Positions 25,824 through 39,300 of a stretch of 64,000 bases of DNA are shown piece by piece. Within the stretch, counting starts at the first letter, position 1. Each line of letters opens with the position of its first letter. The DNA comes from Ustulina deusta (taxonomy: Eukaryota > Ascomycota > Sordariomycetes > Xylariales > Xylariaceae), in NCBI GenBank assembly GCA_023159155.1, contig JAJNNX010000033.1, positions 186,001 to 250,000 of the forward strand. The letters are read 5' to 3'. The notes below the pieces were generated by a model. That model was not told the DNA's origin, ran no database searches, and saw nothing but the letters and a program-made list of their open reading frames with translations. Position numbers and translations under genes: made by a program.

Positions 25824-28800
25824 ATCACCCTTACCACGTTGTTCCAGATTGCGGGAAGAAGCTGCGAGCCGTTTCTAGCCAGGACGGGGTAAACAGTGTG
25901 GTACAAGTATACTCTGCTGCCCAAAATGGTCCTTGTTGATCCTGGTTGTTGTAAGATGCGCAGATCACCGTCACGAGTACAGGAAAGCCCAATTGCACGA
26001 CAGCATACTGACTAGTCTGCTCGTATAATACATTACCTATCCGTCTGCGCGATGTCACCGGACGAACGCAGCCTAGAGCTAGACTGAATACTAGTCGTAG
26101 GTGCCCGAGCTAGCCGAGAATATTGTAGCACGTTGCTTTTCCGGAGCCAAGACTTAGCGGTGATAGTGAATGAATTGACAGAGGGAGGGCGCAAAGTATG
26201 ACCCTTCCGACACACGCTGTAAGCGGGCTCGCAAAGAATCTCGTTCCCAAAGCAAACAGCTCACGAACGCGGTGAGGTGTCTCTCGGCTGCATTAACGTG
26301 ACGCATACCGAGGTCATCATGATGTCTCCTGGTCCTATTGACTATGCAATGCCTCCACGATCCACAATGCACACCGTAGCAGAAATGAATGATACCGTCC
26401 GTCGCACAAAGTCTTTACTGTGTGTGAAGAAATATATACTTGTCAGTATACTTGCTTATAGCACCACGATAGGTACTGTAGGTAGAGTGTATATGGATAG
26501 ATAAACTACCTAGAGTACAGTACCTAAACTCAGGTGGTGTTGAGAGGCCTAGTACCACATATATACAAATTACCCCAAAGGGGCAATTTGGTTTTCAAGC
26601 TTTTACATGTAGAACACCCGCCGCCCTATCTACCTCGGAGATGGCTAAGTCACCAGTAACCAGTCTAACTGAGTTCTCTGTCGAATCTTCGCATCAATAA
26701 CTCTTTACACTGTAATTCCAGTTACCACAGTATACATTTATACAGATCATCAGGACTTAGAGTGACGAGGTCGATCAATAATTATGGGCTACAATCCTCC
26801 AAGAGATTAATAGCCTATTGCTCATCTATCTAGGCTACCTAGGAGGTACGCATACGCCAAAAAGCTACAAGTCCTAGATAGGGAGTTTTAGATACACAGA
26901 GGTCCATAGCATTCCCTCTCCACAAGACGCCAGCACCCTGACTAGGCTTTTGGCACCCACCGTAAGCGAATATCGCGTGGCAGTAATCCCATCTTGCTCA
27001 GCTCTTAGGGCATTGCGACAATGCGTATGCCGCTGGATGTCTGTTTCGGAAGGATTCCCTGGGGAAGATGGGGGCTATATCGCCGTGGTCCTATTGAACA
27101 GAATTGTGTCTCTCGACTTCAGCCGAGAGAGTTGTGCCCACCATCTACGATACAATGCTTCAATAATAGTTATTGCACCGAAGGTTGACCGTGAATCCTA
27201 CGCTGCGCCTCCTCCATGTGCTGGCGTTTCATCCAGGTGTTATCATTCTGAGCATGAATGTGCCATGTGCCGGGAACATTACATGTATTTGTCCGTCGAG
27301 AGTGCAATGTCATTTATTCGTGTACGCCTTGCGTATACTTCGAGCAACGAAAAAGTGTTGGTTTTTCCTAACTAAATGGGTGCCTTCTCCTGTGACTGCG
27401 AAGCTATTCCAGCACTTAAATCGGTCCTTGTGTTATCCATCCAATTTTTCTTCTTCTATTCGTAGTCCCATCGAAAGAGATCTATATTTCTATCGCACTC
27501 AGGCAAGAACCACAGTACAGATAGACATAAAATTACAAACTAGTAGCTTATAGATATATATCAACACCCTTCTCATCATAGAAATGTTTGGATCGCACAT
27601 AGAAATAGGAGATATGCAAGCGGGTTTTCAGATAAATTATGAGATCACTCGCAAGTCTACATAGTGGTGTACAGTTGAGAAAAACAAAGGACTCGATGGT
27701 CTTGGCGTGAGAACCTTATTAGTGGACCAAATGTCTCAAGCGACGTGCTTCGAGAAGGGTGGGCGGACCAACCTCACGGGTTTTGGTGGCTGCCGGGTCC
27801 CAGACCAATGGCGAGAAATCTGACTGGTTGGTTGGTCTGGTGTCAGCAATTCATTCCACTTATCAAAAAGAATGCCGGTAGACACAGCTCACGATACTAA
27901 GTTAGACTCCTACAAAAATATCTCTCGTGCATACACATATGTCGAATCAGATAAGTGGTTGCTAAGGCTCCAATCCTATCAATATCTTTAGTCGGGCGAA
28001 GTTTCACCTCAGCATGATGGCGGGATCGTGAAAAGGGTGCACACCACCAGAAGTTAGTCAATCGGGCGGAGCCTAAAGCCATGGATGATGGATGGCACTT
28101 TGTTTCAGGGGGTTACGACGGCAGAAATTAACACCAGCACCGCGAAGGATTGGCACTACCACAGCACTACACTACACTAGGGCGGGGGATAACGAGTTCC
28201 ACAGGACTAGGTAGTTTAGGTAGTTGAGTGCCGCTTCGCTGGCGCCAGCACTCGGAATAGCAGCACATGGCGCCGAATCATTACATTTCCAGTCAACTTC
28301 TCGGTATAGTGCAAGAGTTATGCCTGGGGACAAATACTGTGCCAAGGCAGGGCTTGTTTATTTTGGCCTGGCAACTAACCTCATTCTGTCCTACAACCCG
28401 GAATTAAATCATTTGTTATGAACGGGGGGTTTTCAAAGGGTTCCTCCATCGCCAAGAATACGGATATTAAACGGAGTGGATAGGACAACATTGTTTTCGT
28501 TGGAACAGGAGAGATAAGGCTGAGATGAATATCAAACCTAGCTCCGATCTATGTTTACCGCATTTTACGCATTTGTGTGGACTGTATACGACGCTCGGAA
28601 TCTATGGGGAGTTGCCTGACCTGCTTTATCTTCATTCTCTTGGCTTGATAGATTACATTCTAAGCTACATAGCGGGTGTACCTATTGGTTAGGCGATTAC
28701 CGCCGCGTGACTACAGTACGTATAGGTATACACCACACTAAGAAGACCGCGACATAGCACAGGTTCGCACAACACGGGGAATGGACTGAGGATCGGGCAG

Positions 28801-31045
28801 ATTCACGGAACTCCTCAGTCTCCCCAATTTCCACGGAACCTTTTCGTCATTCCAAGACAATAAACGGCGTAACCCAGGACGACACTCCCTGCCGGGCAGT
28901 TGCTGTTCTGGGGGTGGTTTTGCCCCGCCAGCCCTAGGAGTGTCAACCAGTCTTGACCGGGGACCCAATAAAGATCCACGTTCCATTGGCGATTGGTAAT
29001 TCCGGTTCCCAAAAATAGACGAACTTAATCAGCAGGTCGCAGTCCACACGCGAGCTCACCATTCCCATTACCACACACACTCGCCCCTTCATTCGAATAG
29101 CCTATTCACCCAGACCACACCGCGTCTTTCCTCCCCCAAAGTTTGCATGGCACTGTTTAGTTATCCAGGGTTCCAGGCTGTACTACAAGTGCAATAATAG
29201 GTCGGTATTCTTATCGTGGAATACTAGCTGGTCGCGCACGCCGTCGCGTCTTTGCGCTAGGCTAGGACCACAGGCCAAGAGGACTGGTTGAGGTCAACAG
29301 AATAAAGATAAAAATAAAAACCAGAAATAAAAATAAAGAAAGAGGCGGGGCAAGTGTTACCACGGATCATGGCGTTTCTTCGACGATATCCGCAACAGGG
29401 CTCACTTCGGCGGGCGGCGTCACTTAGTACCCTTATCCACTAAGTACACGACTCGCCAATTAGATAACCTTTCCTCAAGAGGTTGATTTTATGCGTGTCA
29501 CTGCATTCTTCGAGCAACTGCGACCGCAGCAGCGTATTAGGCATTTGCCTGGCTTCCTGTGCATGTCATGCGTGAGTTACGGGCTGAAGAAGGCTGGCAC
29601 GTGTTGTTAATATCCTCATGGAGACCATCTGGTGGAAGGACACATGCAAACTGGTGGGCGGCAGTCGGACACGCAGTATGCGTACGGATATGAATGAATG
29701 CACAAGGGCCTTTATCAATTTCCCTTCCTGAAATGATGATACAATGCAACAGCTGAAACAAAATTCGCCTTCCTTTTCTGGCCACATCGATTCCCTGTAG
29801 CGAGTGCCGGAAAAGTCAAATTGGTATCTTGAGCCGTGTACAATTGATGCTGAAGGATAGTATGGCTTGTGCTGTCTACAATGCATGGCGATGATGCCAA
29901 AGATGCCGTGGACTGGGACTACCTATACCCTTTTGCAAAGACGGCGGCATCCCCAAAGGCGGCTTTGCCCTCTGCCCCACAACATCGCCAAAGCCATGAC
30001 AGGACATCCAACACCTAACAGCCCTAAGCCGCCAACCGATGCCCGGGCTACAGGCTGCCAGTCCACTGTCCGGATGGTTTGACGGTCGCTGCTTTAACAC
30101 CACTTTACAGCAGCCATCTATTCCCTAGTATCTGCATCGGCAGTATATGCCTGGGAGAGGAAACCAGAACGGTGCAAACTCACCACAGCCTGAACGCACG
30201 CTAAACCGATACGCTACACTAGACTGGGTAGCAGTCGGCCTTCACCAGGCTCCGCCTAGTCATTGCCTCGATGCGTTTAGACCGGACCACGGGTTTTATC
30301 TTATTTTGTTTTGGGTTCTCTGCTCAGCCTGCCTGCGCTCCGAATTGGCCAGCTGTCTGCACACTTGCCTGGTACATAGCGTGCGCTAGCTGTGGTGTAC
30401 ACTAGTGTGGTGCAGGTATCCCGGGATTCAGGCCCTGCCACACCTCGCACTGGGCGGATTCTTGGCTGTCCCAACGTTGCACCCAAAAGGCGGACCTGGA
30501 ATCGGCTGCATATGTACGGCCTCGCAGCGAGATGCCTGTCCGTAGCCTGGCTAGGGAAGACCCCTGTTGCAGAAGTGGTACGTACCCTCGTGGCATCTCG
30601 ACGGAGACAATGGACAATGTCGAATGTGCCATGTCGAATACAACCAGCTGTACCACGGTGGTGTACTTCAAAGCCTCCCCTACCTACATCGGATACCTAG
30701 GTACTTAGGATGGCGCCGTGTAGATTGCAAGAAGGCACAGCTGGCACAGCACAGCACAGCGTGCCGACTGCCTACCTCCTGCCGTAACGACCGAAGGAAA
30801 CCTCTTTCTATATATTCCTTTGCTCCCGCCCTCTTGCTGCTCATGTCCCACCACCAAGGTTTCCAACTAACTAACCACCTATCCTAGTGCTGAAGTCATC
30901 TCGACACTACGACGCAACAAGTCGCCTCTCGTCGAGGTACTCCTGCTTAGTTATCTGATATCTTAGAGCTTTCTCTTATAGCTTCCTCTCATCACCTTCA
31001 CAGTCTCCCGCCACATCGGACGAGGACACAACCGGGTGGTCGCTC

Positions 31046-32010
31046 ATGTCAGCTCCAATGTACACCATGTCCCAACATCAATACGCCTACGCTGCTGCCC
31101 CAGCACCCAGGCAATACTCGGCACACGGAACAAGCTCTGCTTTCTCCAGCTCCGCCAACCCGGATGAGGACTGGACTAAGATCTCAGACCTTGCCGAACG
31201 CCGCAGGATACAGAACCGCATTGCTCAGCGCAACTATCGTATGTGGCCAGCTCTCCTACGTGTTGCGCCTAGGTGCAGACTAACCCCTCCTAGGCAAGAA
31301 GCTCAAGAGACGGCTGGAAGACCTGGAGAGACGTGCCGGTTCGTCAGACGAGGGTTCATCGCCTCCGAATGCACCCGAGAAGCAGACGCAGTCCGGCAGC
31401 CGGAGCACCAAGAAGAACTCGAAGGGGTCCAAGTCAAGCTCGGCAGCCGCAGCCGCCCAAAAGCCAGCACACCCAGCCCAGTTTACTCCACCAATGAACC
31501 CCGACGACGAGATCCTCTTCCAACATGGATATGACGACCGTGAACGGTCTAACACGCCTCCTTTCGTGTACTCCAACTACCCTCCTCCCGATGAGATCAT
31601 GGGAACACCCTACAGTGCCGCCCAGCCCTACCATGCCATGACCACCGCAGAGGGCTATCCTGGCTACATGGCCACTACCGTCCCTTGCACATTACCGCCC
31701 ATGACGCATTTCCATGATGCTATTAAGAGGGAGCCGTACACGGGCGAAGAGCCTATGTCTCCCTACATGAACTACTACATGCCCGTGGAGGTGAACGCAC
31801 CCGGCCCGTACGACCACTCGAACCCTCATGTGAGTCATGTGCGCAATCAATCTCACCGTCACCAACGTAGCTGATCGGTGTTGCTGCCAGACACCACCTC
31901 TCTCCCACTCCTTCGATCATTCAGCGAACTGTTCCGAGGCTGGCTACGACTATCCGGCGACACCCTTGTCTATGCCTGGGTCACCGGGCGTGGCGCCACA
32001 TCACGTATGA
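31046..32010 (+). CDS. bZIP-type transcription factor with a very short zipper
   Basis: The product is a predicted nuclear DNA-binding regulator of 282 residues. Exons are 31046-31238, 31294-31829 and 31891-32010. The first intron (55 bp, branch point ACTAAC) interrupts the basic region, and splicing yields SDLAERRRIQNRIAQRNYRK followed by KLKRRLEDLERRAG. The N-x2-A-Q-R-N-Y-R core is of the fungal AP-1-like type. The leucine zipper is vestigial: the helix passes into a Ser/Gly/Lys-rich linker (residues about 80-110) within two heptads. The remainder is Pro/Tyr/Met-rich and low in complexity (for example NYPPPDEIMGTPYS and SPYMNYYMPVE), as in transactivation regions. The start ATG opens into a Tyr/Ala/Pro-rich N terminus. 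I recognise the type as a common short fungal bZIP but cannot assign a named orthologue or target. Confidence 0.88.
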
Positions 32011-35000
32011 AACGAGAAGGGAATCTGATGGGTCAATGACGTAAACGGCGAGTTTGGGAAGATACCTATTTTGGTCTTTGCTGTGATGCGAAACGATAAC
32101 ACACGGACTGGGTTGCATATACTGGCTGGGAATGAAGAATGGAAAGGGTTTTTATTCATCATTTTTTTTTCGCTGGAAGTTTTGGAGTGACGGCGCAAAC
32201 TGCTTGCATAAAGGCGAAGTGTTCTGCCTTCCAATCGTATTGGACTCCTTTCCTGGGCATATATACCCAAGCAAGCGTGGCATCGTTATTCTCGGGAAGG
32301 AACTCTCTACACACATACACATAGATGATGCAAAGCTTCTCCACGGAAGCTACGGGAATTGCATCGTTCACTCCAATGAATGAATATCATATATTAACGA
32401 AACATGTTATACTCTCCTTGACCCGTTGTTTAATGACTGTCGAACCATGGAGGGCGAGCGCTCGGCGTAGCTGCACTGTGATAGCAGAGTCTCCTTTGCC
32501 TGCCGCCCGCGTGGTGGAATTGTCGTCAACTCCTTACGACTGACTATTGCCTTGTACACTTGGCTGTGCAAGTTGGGGCAGGAGGCTAGACCGCAGAGCC
32601 GAACTCCATTATTGGTCCTCGCGCCAACATGGCGGTGGGCCAAGCAGCTATCTAGACTAGATAGTGCGAGCGCGACAAGTTCGGTTACAGAAGGGAGAAA
32701 ATCAAGCCTGGTCTAGGGAACGAGGCATCGAACGAGCGAGCTCGGTTTCCAGCACTGCGTCCCACTCGGATCTCCCGTCCGGCTATCTAATAGCATCCTA
32801 AACTCGGTTTATCTCTTAGCACGACCGACACCCGTCACGCGGGTGGGTATCCAGCCATTGACCTACCTAGGTAGTACGGGCATCGAGATGATGGGGTCTG
32901 GTTGGGCGTACCGTTCGCGCTGCATACCCAGACTAGTTAAGGTAGTCTGTGAGAATAGGCCCATTCGCGAGAGAGGCTATGGGTGTGAGTGAGTGAATGT
33001 CCGATCCAGGACGTTGCATTTGACAGTCACCTCTGAAAGTATATGCCATTTAAGCATAGATACGGATACTTTCGCTGATGTCAACGGACCGTACCTGAGC
33101 AGTCAGTACCTGAGCTGGTCTCAAACCCCGAAGCCAAAGCCCAGCCTAGGGGGTCTCATCTCTACCTCTGCTACCTAAGCCCTAACGCCGAGAGCCGTGT
33201 AACATTTAGGGTTTGGAAGCCGGTTATTTTTGCCTGCTAGGCGCTAGGGTTTGGGGGGGGGGGGGGCCTCATTAGCCACCCGGAGTAGTGTACCGTGTAA
33301 GTGGTAGTGTGGGAATATGGTGGAGTGAGGTACGGTTATTGTGAAAAGACCCAGGTTACCCTGTGGAGGTAGTCTACTTGGTCGAATTTTGGAACTTGGC
33401 AACACGGACCCTTTCGAAGAGACAGGGAGAGCTTGAGTTATCAGGCCATATTCTGCAGAATACCGGTACAGCACCTTGACGAGGGTTCAGCCGCTCGTGG
33501 GAATTGCCTTCATCGTCAACTGCCAAGACCGATCCCCCCCCCTCCCCCACAGCCCCCCTCCGAGAAGCAAAAAAAAATAAAAAAAATACCCATTTTCATG
33601 CCCAACTCCATCATCTCCGAGGCATAGTCTTCTACGGGAAATGCGGATGAAACTGCCCAAAGGTGTCCTAACAGGAGAGAGGGAAAGTTCAATCGTTCAG
33701 TGCGGTTTGCCTTGCCATGAGGCTATTTCCCCTCTAACACTGCTCAAGCGTCCGTCGCGACGGGATAGACGACATTTAGTGCTCCTCGTGCGAGATGCCC
33801 AACAATTCGAGTGCTATTATCGGGATAGGTATGCTCGCGCCGACTCCCTACTTATGAAAAGCAAGGGGGTAGGTATGACGTTTGAATGACGTCCCTTGCG
33901 CATCCACGCAGCAATGCTCTCCATGTAACTCTTGTCGGGTGACCCCAGAGGATGACGGGTAACCTGCTCCTCCAGACCCTCTATCACATGGCAGCATACA
34001 TGTATGCGATGGAAATGCGGTTCTTTCTTCCCAGCAACCCCCGGTTTTTTTCGTTTCTTTTTGTGACCAACCCGGCTTTTCGACCATAATCGCTACTCCA
34101 GATACCCGTAATAATTATCTAATTTTGGTTTGTCGAGGTAACGACGCTCTTGGCCGTCCCCGTGCCCACTCGGCCAGAAGCCCCTTGTCCAAGAAGCTAA
34201 AGACAGCACAAGAGGCGTAGCACACGACCGTAGGTAGGCAAGGCGTTGGATCACCGAGTCCATGTCCATGTATAGCCCCCCCCCACACTATCTTCAGGGT
34301 CTTCGTCGCTCGCCCACCGCGCGCCTGAAATCGGCAGGGCTCTGCGGAGCTCACCGAGTGCGAATACATTGCTACGCCCGCTTCTTATTTCGTATAGGTA
34401 GGCGCCTACCTGAGAACGTCGATGGCGCCGCCTGTGCCTCTTTCTTTAGATAGCCACAATCCGGGATAGTGTGTTGATAGCCCGGCCCATTTTAGTGCCG
34501 AGGAAATGATCACTGCCTAGATAGGAAGAGCTGGGGAAGCCTCTCTCTCGGTGTCACATCTCAATCCGTACGCCCACCCTTCCGTATCACCAGCATTCCG
34601 ACAGACAAAGCTGAGAGCGAAGCTGAAACAGGAAAAAAAAGGAAGAAAAAAATTAGTTCTCGGTCTACGGTGCGAGATGGGGCAAGGAAGACGATTGAGG
34701 CGACTATGGCGCAGAGCCTTGGGAAGGATTCGGGTAGTGTACAAGAAGGATGCTTCACGGCGGTAGTTCGAGGCTGTGAAGGCGGCTGTTTCGTTTCATG
34801 GCTATTGATGGTCCCAATGGTCCGGTCCCGAAACTATATAGATAGCTAAGATCCACAACCAACTACAATAGGTACCGGTATGTCATCTTGAGATACCTAT
34901 GTTGAGACTTCATGTCTCAACTATGCCAAACAAGGAAGCTAATCTGGGTAATTTAGTGTGGGTAGAGCAATAGCGGACTGGATGCGGTTGGTGCACGTCA

Positions 35001-35566
35001 TCGACGCCTCCTGGAAGACTGCCACCAACCCAAGCGCTGAGCTAAATCGGAATGTTTAAACGAGCGGCTGATAATCTAATAATAATTGCTTCGTGAAGAT
35101 CCAGAAAATGTCAGTAGTGTACAGTATCTAGAACATACAGCATCATCATCTTCTTAACAGGCCTATTGCCACGAACATCTGCCATCGCCTCAACTCCATC
35201 CATCTAGGGAGAACAATTATATACCTAGCGATGATTCATATAACCTAATTACCTAGCATTCAATTGCTTTTTCTAGTGGCAGGGCATATTGCCTCTCGTG
35301 CCCACATAAACACTACGTTTAGTTCAGCACATAAGGTTTAGGGACGAACCGAAGACTTAAGAAGAAGAAAAATTCAATTCGGCATATTGCGTAAGCCCGG
35401 AGCTAAGTAGTTATTGTAGAAAAAGAGTGCAACGGAGGCATCCTAGCATTTGGGGTTCTAACCTCTACTCTCATATCTCTCTGTCCGCTTCACGGCAGAG
35501 CCGTCATTATTCCAGATATTAGTAGCCAGCACTCTACATCATCGTCACGACTCACGAGTCTCTAAC
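32011..35566. other. Intergenic region, no gene supported
   Basis: This 3.6-kb gap starts with the 3' region of the bZIP gene. A G14 run lies at 33253-33266, a C-rich then A-rich stretch at about 33533-33588, and a C9 run near 34276. Frames present are short and have no recognisable motif. Confidence 0.55.
33253..33266. repeat. G14 homopolymer
   Basis: Fourteen consecutive G residues in non-coding DNA, directly after two short TAGGGTTT-like strings at about 33209 and 33245. These are too few to call telomeric repeats. Confidence 0.85.
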
Positions 35567-36369
35567 ATGCAACAACAAAGCACGGCCGATACCACCGAAT
35601 ATCATGAGCCCAGAGCCAAGCCGAGCCTCTTAAGACCACTCAATTACCTCTTCGGGGGAGGCAAGTAAGTTCTCTCGAGCTGAATCCCTCAGAGGGATTC
35701 GGCAAGCGTTCTATCCTATGTCGTCACCACGGGAGGGGGGAGCAAAAACAACTGACAGCCATCGAAAAGGCCCTGGCGCGTCGAATCCTGGGTTGCTTCC
35801 GACGACCGTGTGCGGGGCGGGAACAGCCGAAGCTACCTAGATTACGTGTCTGGATCGAAACGGACGGTGAGCTTCCATGGGGTGTTGGATATCAGTGCGC
35901 TCGGTGGAGCCGGGTTCGCTTCGCAGCGGTCCCCGAGGCGCGATCGCTGGGATTTGTCCGGCTTCCAAGGCCTGCACGTGGTGATCGGGAAAGGAGACGG
36001 GAAGAAGTACACCCTCGTGGTCAAGGACGAGATCTTGCCCAAGGGTCCCGATGGGCGCGAGCCGAGCACGATCAGCTGGGAATATGACTTTGCCGGCGAG
36101 GAGGCCGAACTGTATATTCGCTGGCAAGACTTCGAGCCCACGTACAGAGGGAAACCAAAGCCGGATGCCAGGCCATTGGATATCGCCAATGTCCAGGGCA
36201 TCAGCATCATGATGCGAAGGTTCGTCTTTTTTTTTTTGGGTCTCTCTCTCTCTCTCTCCTAACATAGCCCGATCATACCTTTCATCGGCTAACTCTAGGC
36301 AGCTTTTTCGGCGACCAAGAAGGCCCGTTTGATCTCGAGCTCGGACATATTGCGGCAGCCAAGTTCTAA
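35567..36369 (+). CDS. CIA30-domain protein (complex I intermediate-associated protein 30 family)
   Basis: The product has 204 residues and is essentially one CIA30 domain. The founding member (Neurospora CIA30) assists assembly of mitochondrial NADH:ubiquinone oxidoreductase, but short fungal paralogues of this type have no proven role. Exons are 35567-35664, 35770-36219 and 36303-36369. The first junction restores NYLFGGGKPW followed by WVASDDRVRGGNSRSYLD, and the second restores SIMMRSFFGDQEGPFDLELG. In between are GGAGFASQR, WDLSGFQGLHVVI and YIRWQDFEPTYRG, all typical of the fold. There is no obvious mitochondrial presequence, so a cytosolic location is possible. Intron 2 has a strong T12 then (CT)n pyrimidine tract. 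The coding exon is clearly more GC-rich than the DNA on both sides. Long open frames on the opposite strand here are shadows of this GC-rich exon. Confidence 0.9.
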
Positions 36370-39300
36370 GAATAGACCGGGCCAGACGCTGGCTGGCACT
36401 CCCGCGAAACCGGGGATCCTGCGGCTGAAATGCCAGGTTTCGCGTAATATGGAAGAAAAAAAAACGTGGCATTGAGTACGCATACATACATACGGTAGCT
36501 CTCCCCTTTCGCTAGTACTTACTCAACTGGACAAGCCTACTAGTCTCTGCTCGCCGGGTCCGATCTCGCCCTCGCGTCTCCTGAGACTAGGAGCTATACA
36601 CTATATTTTTGCCTCCTAGCGTGCGCACAGGATACATCTAGTCCCTTCGCTTCGCACCCGCCCGATGGCGACCGACAGCGAAGGAAAACCCACTGTGAAA
36701 TTTAAAGCAATATATCGCGTACTAGCTAGCGCCATCGTATGATGGACGGAGGCGGCGCTATGGAGATTTGGAACTCAGCCAGCGTCGCAGTTAGTCGCAG
36801 CAATTTATTGCCGCATCCGTCTCGGACTAATATAACCCACCAGTGTAAAATAGCGTGCTTGAATCATGCAACACGGGACTATTGATCGGTTCTTAGTCAT
36901 GAGATTCGATGGAAGGTACCCCGGTATCGGCCAGGGTCGTAGGGCTGACACGGTCGAGGCGCGCCTCGTCTTTGACAGGACCCTACGAAGGGTATCTGTT
37001 TCCTCGGTCCATAGTTTTTGCGCTCGGCTGGACTTGCCTTGCCTCGGCCGAGACCTAGATGGCTTGCGAGGTATGATTTTGACCGGTATATTCCTCGGCT
37101 GGTGACGTAAGGCGGTATGAACAACACTGGTAGACGAATATACACATGTGCCTTGCTGACATGAAATCAAGTTCTGTAACCCGCGTGGGGTTGTGATTAC
37201 TTACAGAAAGACAAGACGGCGCAAGCCGCTCTTCGAACTCGCCACAGTTGATGCCCTTATATTGATCTCGGGAAAACGCCACAATCAGGAGCTATGCCTA
37301 CGGTCTCATCCTTTCAAAGCGATGAATCTGATACCAACTCATGTGACCGTGGGCTCAGAGGGCGAGATTCTCTTGGTAAGAAGATCCATGGGAAGCTATA
37401 GCAAGAATGCTCCTTACATTTGGAGACATGTTAACCTCTCCGTAGACGACTACCAGACGGATATTTTTCGCCTCTCGGCAGGGCCATCTCGCAACGCCCC
37501 CGAGGATATCCGCTCCTAGACATAACTACCAGAGAATAAAGCATATTGCGGTTATCGCGAGCCAGAGGTAGATAAAAGCAGCAAGTGGAAGGGAAGCGCT
37601 AGATCGTCTAATTCGGAGGCATTAAACCCTCCAGGAATTACACCAAATGACGTGGATGGGTGGATGGGAGATGAATCCCTCCCTAATCAAGTAGCGGCAT
37701 TCTCCGAACTTGCATTTGCTCCACGGCCTTGGGAAGTACAGCCACTTCGTCATCCTGCGAGCGGAAATGAAGCTGGGCAGAGAAAAGTATTCTCGGGTGC
37801 AATCATTAGAGCGAATTTAGCACCCCGCGGATACTCGGAAGAATGAAGCGGAATAGCAGTTCCCCTAACTAGGGATAGGCGGTGATTACACTATATCAAA
37901 GCAAGTTCATGGTTTATTTAATAAGTCGCCTCCTCCTCCGCCCTGGAGCGTGTGGTATCTATGACCTACGTATGCATTGCGACTATCATGTCAGTTTTTG
38001 CCATTTTGTTCTAGCTAGCGCTTTAGTATGTGACTTGGAAGGATATCAAATAGAGGCTAAAAAGAATAGATAATCGTTTCCTCTAAACTACCGGGCCGTG
38101 GGGAATTCCATAGTTTTGTTGTGGAAAGCATATCCTAAATGGTCTAGAAACCTGTAATATGGGCTCGTCGTAGAAAAGAGACGCATCATCCCAAGTCCAC
38201 ACAATCCACGACGATAGCGAAGGGGAAGTAGAAATCCAGGTTATGGAGCGCTACACCGGGTAGTGAGAAACAGTCAACTCTTCTCCTTTCGGGAACAATT
38301 CTGGGTGCCAGCCATGTTTTTCCCATACTCGTGAGAAGCTGCGTAGTTGGCCACTGTCAACTAAACGAGACCGCCTTATTGTGTTCATAAGCGTAACGCA
38401 AATAACATCAGACGAAAATCCACAGGCGCTCGGCATAAAGGAAGGGGAAAAACAAAACAAAAAAAGGCGCTCATCATAATTCTCATTCATTTCCGTGACT
38501 CCTGCTTCGTCTCTAGAAGTTTGAACGGCCCCGATTGACAGCCTTCAGTTTCAAACTCATTCTCACGTATCACGAATGGCATACATGTCGTGAGATAGCC
38601 GGAGAAGTAAGTTCTTAGTACAAATCTCTCATTTCTTGTCTCGGTGAATACGCGCCACACATGACCACAAAATGCTATCTATACCTTCCGTTTACTCTCG
38701 TACCAACGAAACACCCCTTATTCACGTCTTCAAAGCCATCGCCCGCCAGTCGTTGTTCGGCTGGCTATGCAGCGTCGTGGAGCATAGACACCAAGCAAGT
38801 AGTCACCGAAATAGACTCGATACGCTTGACTCTTCTTTTCTATCTGCTACTGAGAGAGCATACTTAGATACTCCCTAGTTGCTGCACAAGCAGAACATCT
38901 CCCAACCAACTAACTAACCAAACAAACAGTAGCCGCAGTATTGTTAAACCGGTAGGTGATTATGACCTGAGCTATAGCAACTAAGCTAAGAACGACGAGA
39001 TGCGATGCCCAGAGTGATGACATGAATACAACGGTCGACGGGAGTTCTATTAAGATGTCACTGTTCGATAACACTCTTCCCCAACACAAAGACTTTATTG
39101 CCCTGATATATCACCTACCCACCTGCTTGCCAATTAGCATAACAAATATCGTAACATGGCGATTTGGGACACGAATTCTTTTCAATTCCCTGCGGCTACG
39201 AGGCTACGACAATGCCTACTGAACTCGCGATTGAAAATATATACCTATCATGACCCACACAGAATATCAAAAGGGACGACTCCTCTCAAAGTGCTGTATG

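Larger units (their letters stand above)
22301..31045. other. Gene desert, part 3, ending in the bZIP gene leader
   Basis: No supported gene. It contains a tRNA-like fragment near 23345-23398, a 12-bp minisatellite at 24251-24298, a Cys/His-containing frame at 25590-25823 and an A-rich run at about 29301-29341. The last 100-200 bases before 31046 are probably the 5' leader of the bZIP gene. A possible 5'-UTR intron there runs from the GT at 30937 to the AG at 30981, with low confidence. Confidence 0.5.

Noticed and set aside
33205..33266. TTAGGG/TAGGGTTT strings next to the G14 run, suggestive of interstitial telomere repeats
   Set aside because: Only isolated single units are present, not tandem copies.
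35837..36487. 216-codon open frame on the minus strand opposite the CIA30 gene
   Set aside because: It is a shadow of the GC-rich CIA30 exons; the plus-strand product has clear domain motifs and well-phased introns, while this frame has none.
37193..37519. 108-codon plus-strand frame with plausible protein-like C-terminal part
   Set aside because: It opens with GTG, the first ATG leaves only about 65 codons, and there is no family match or splice evidence.
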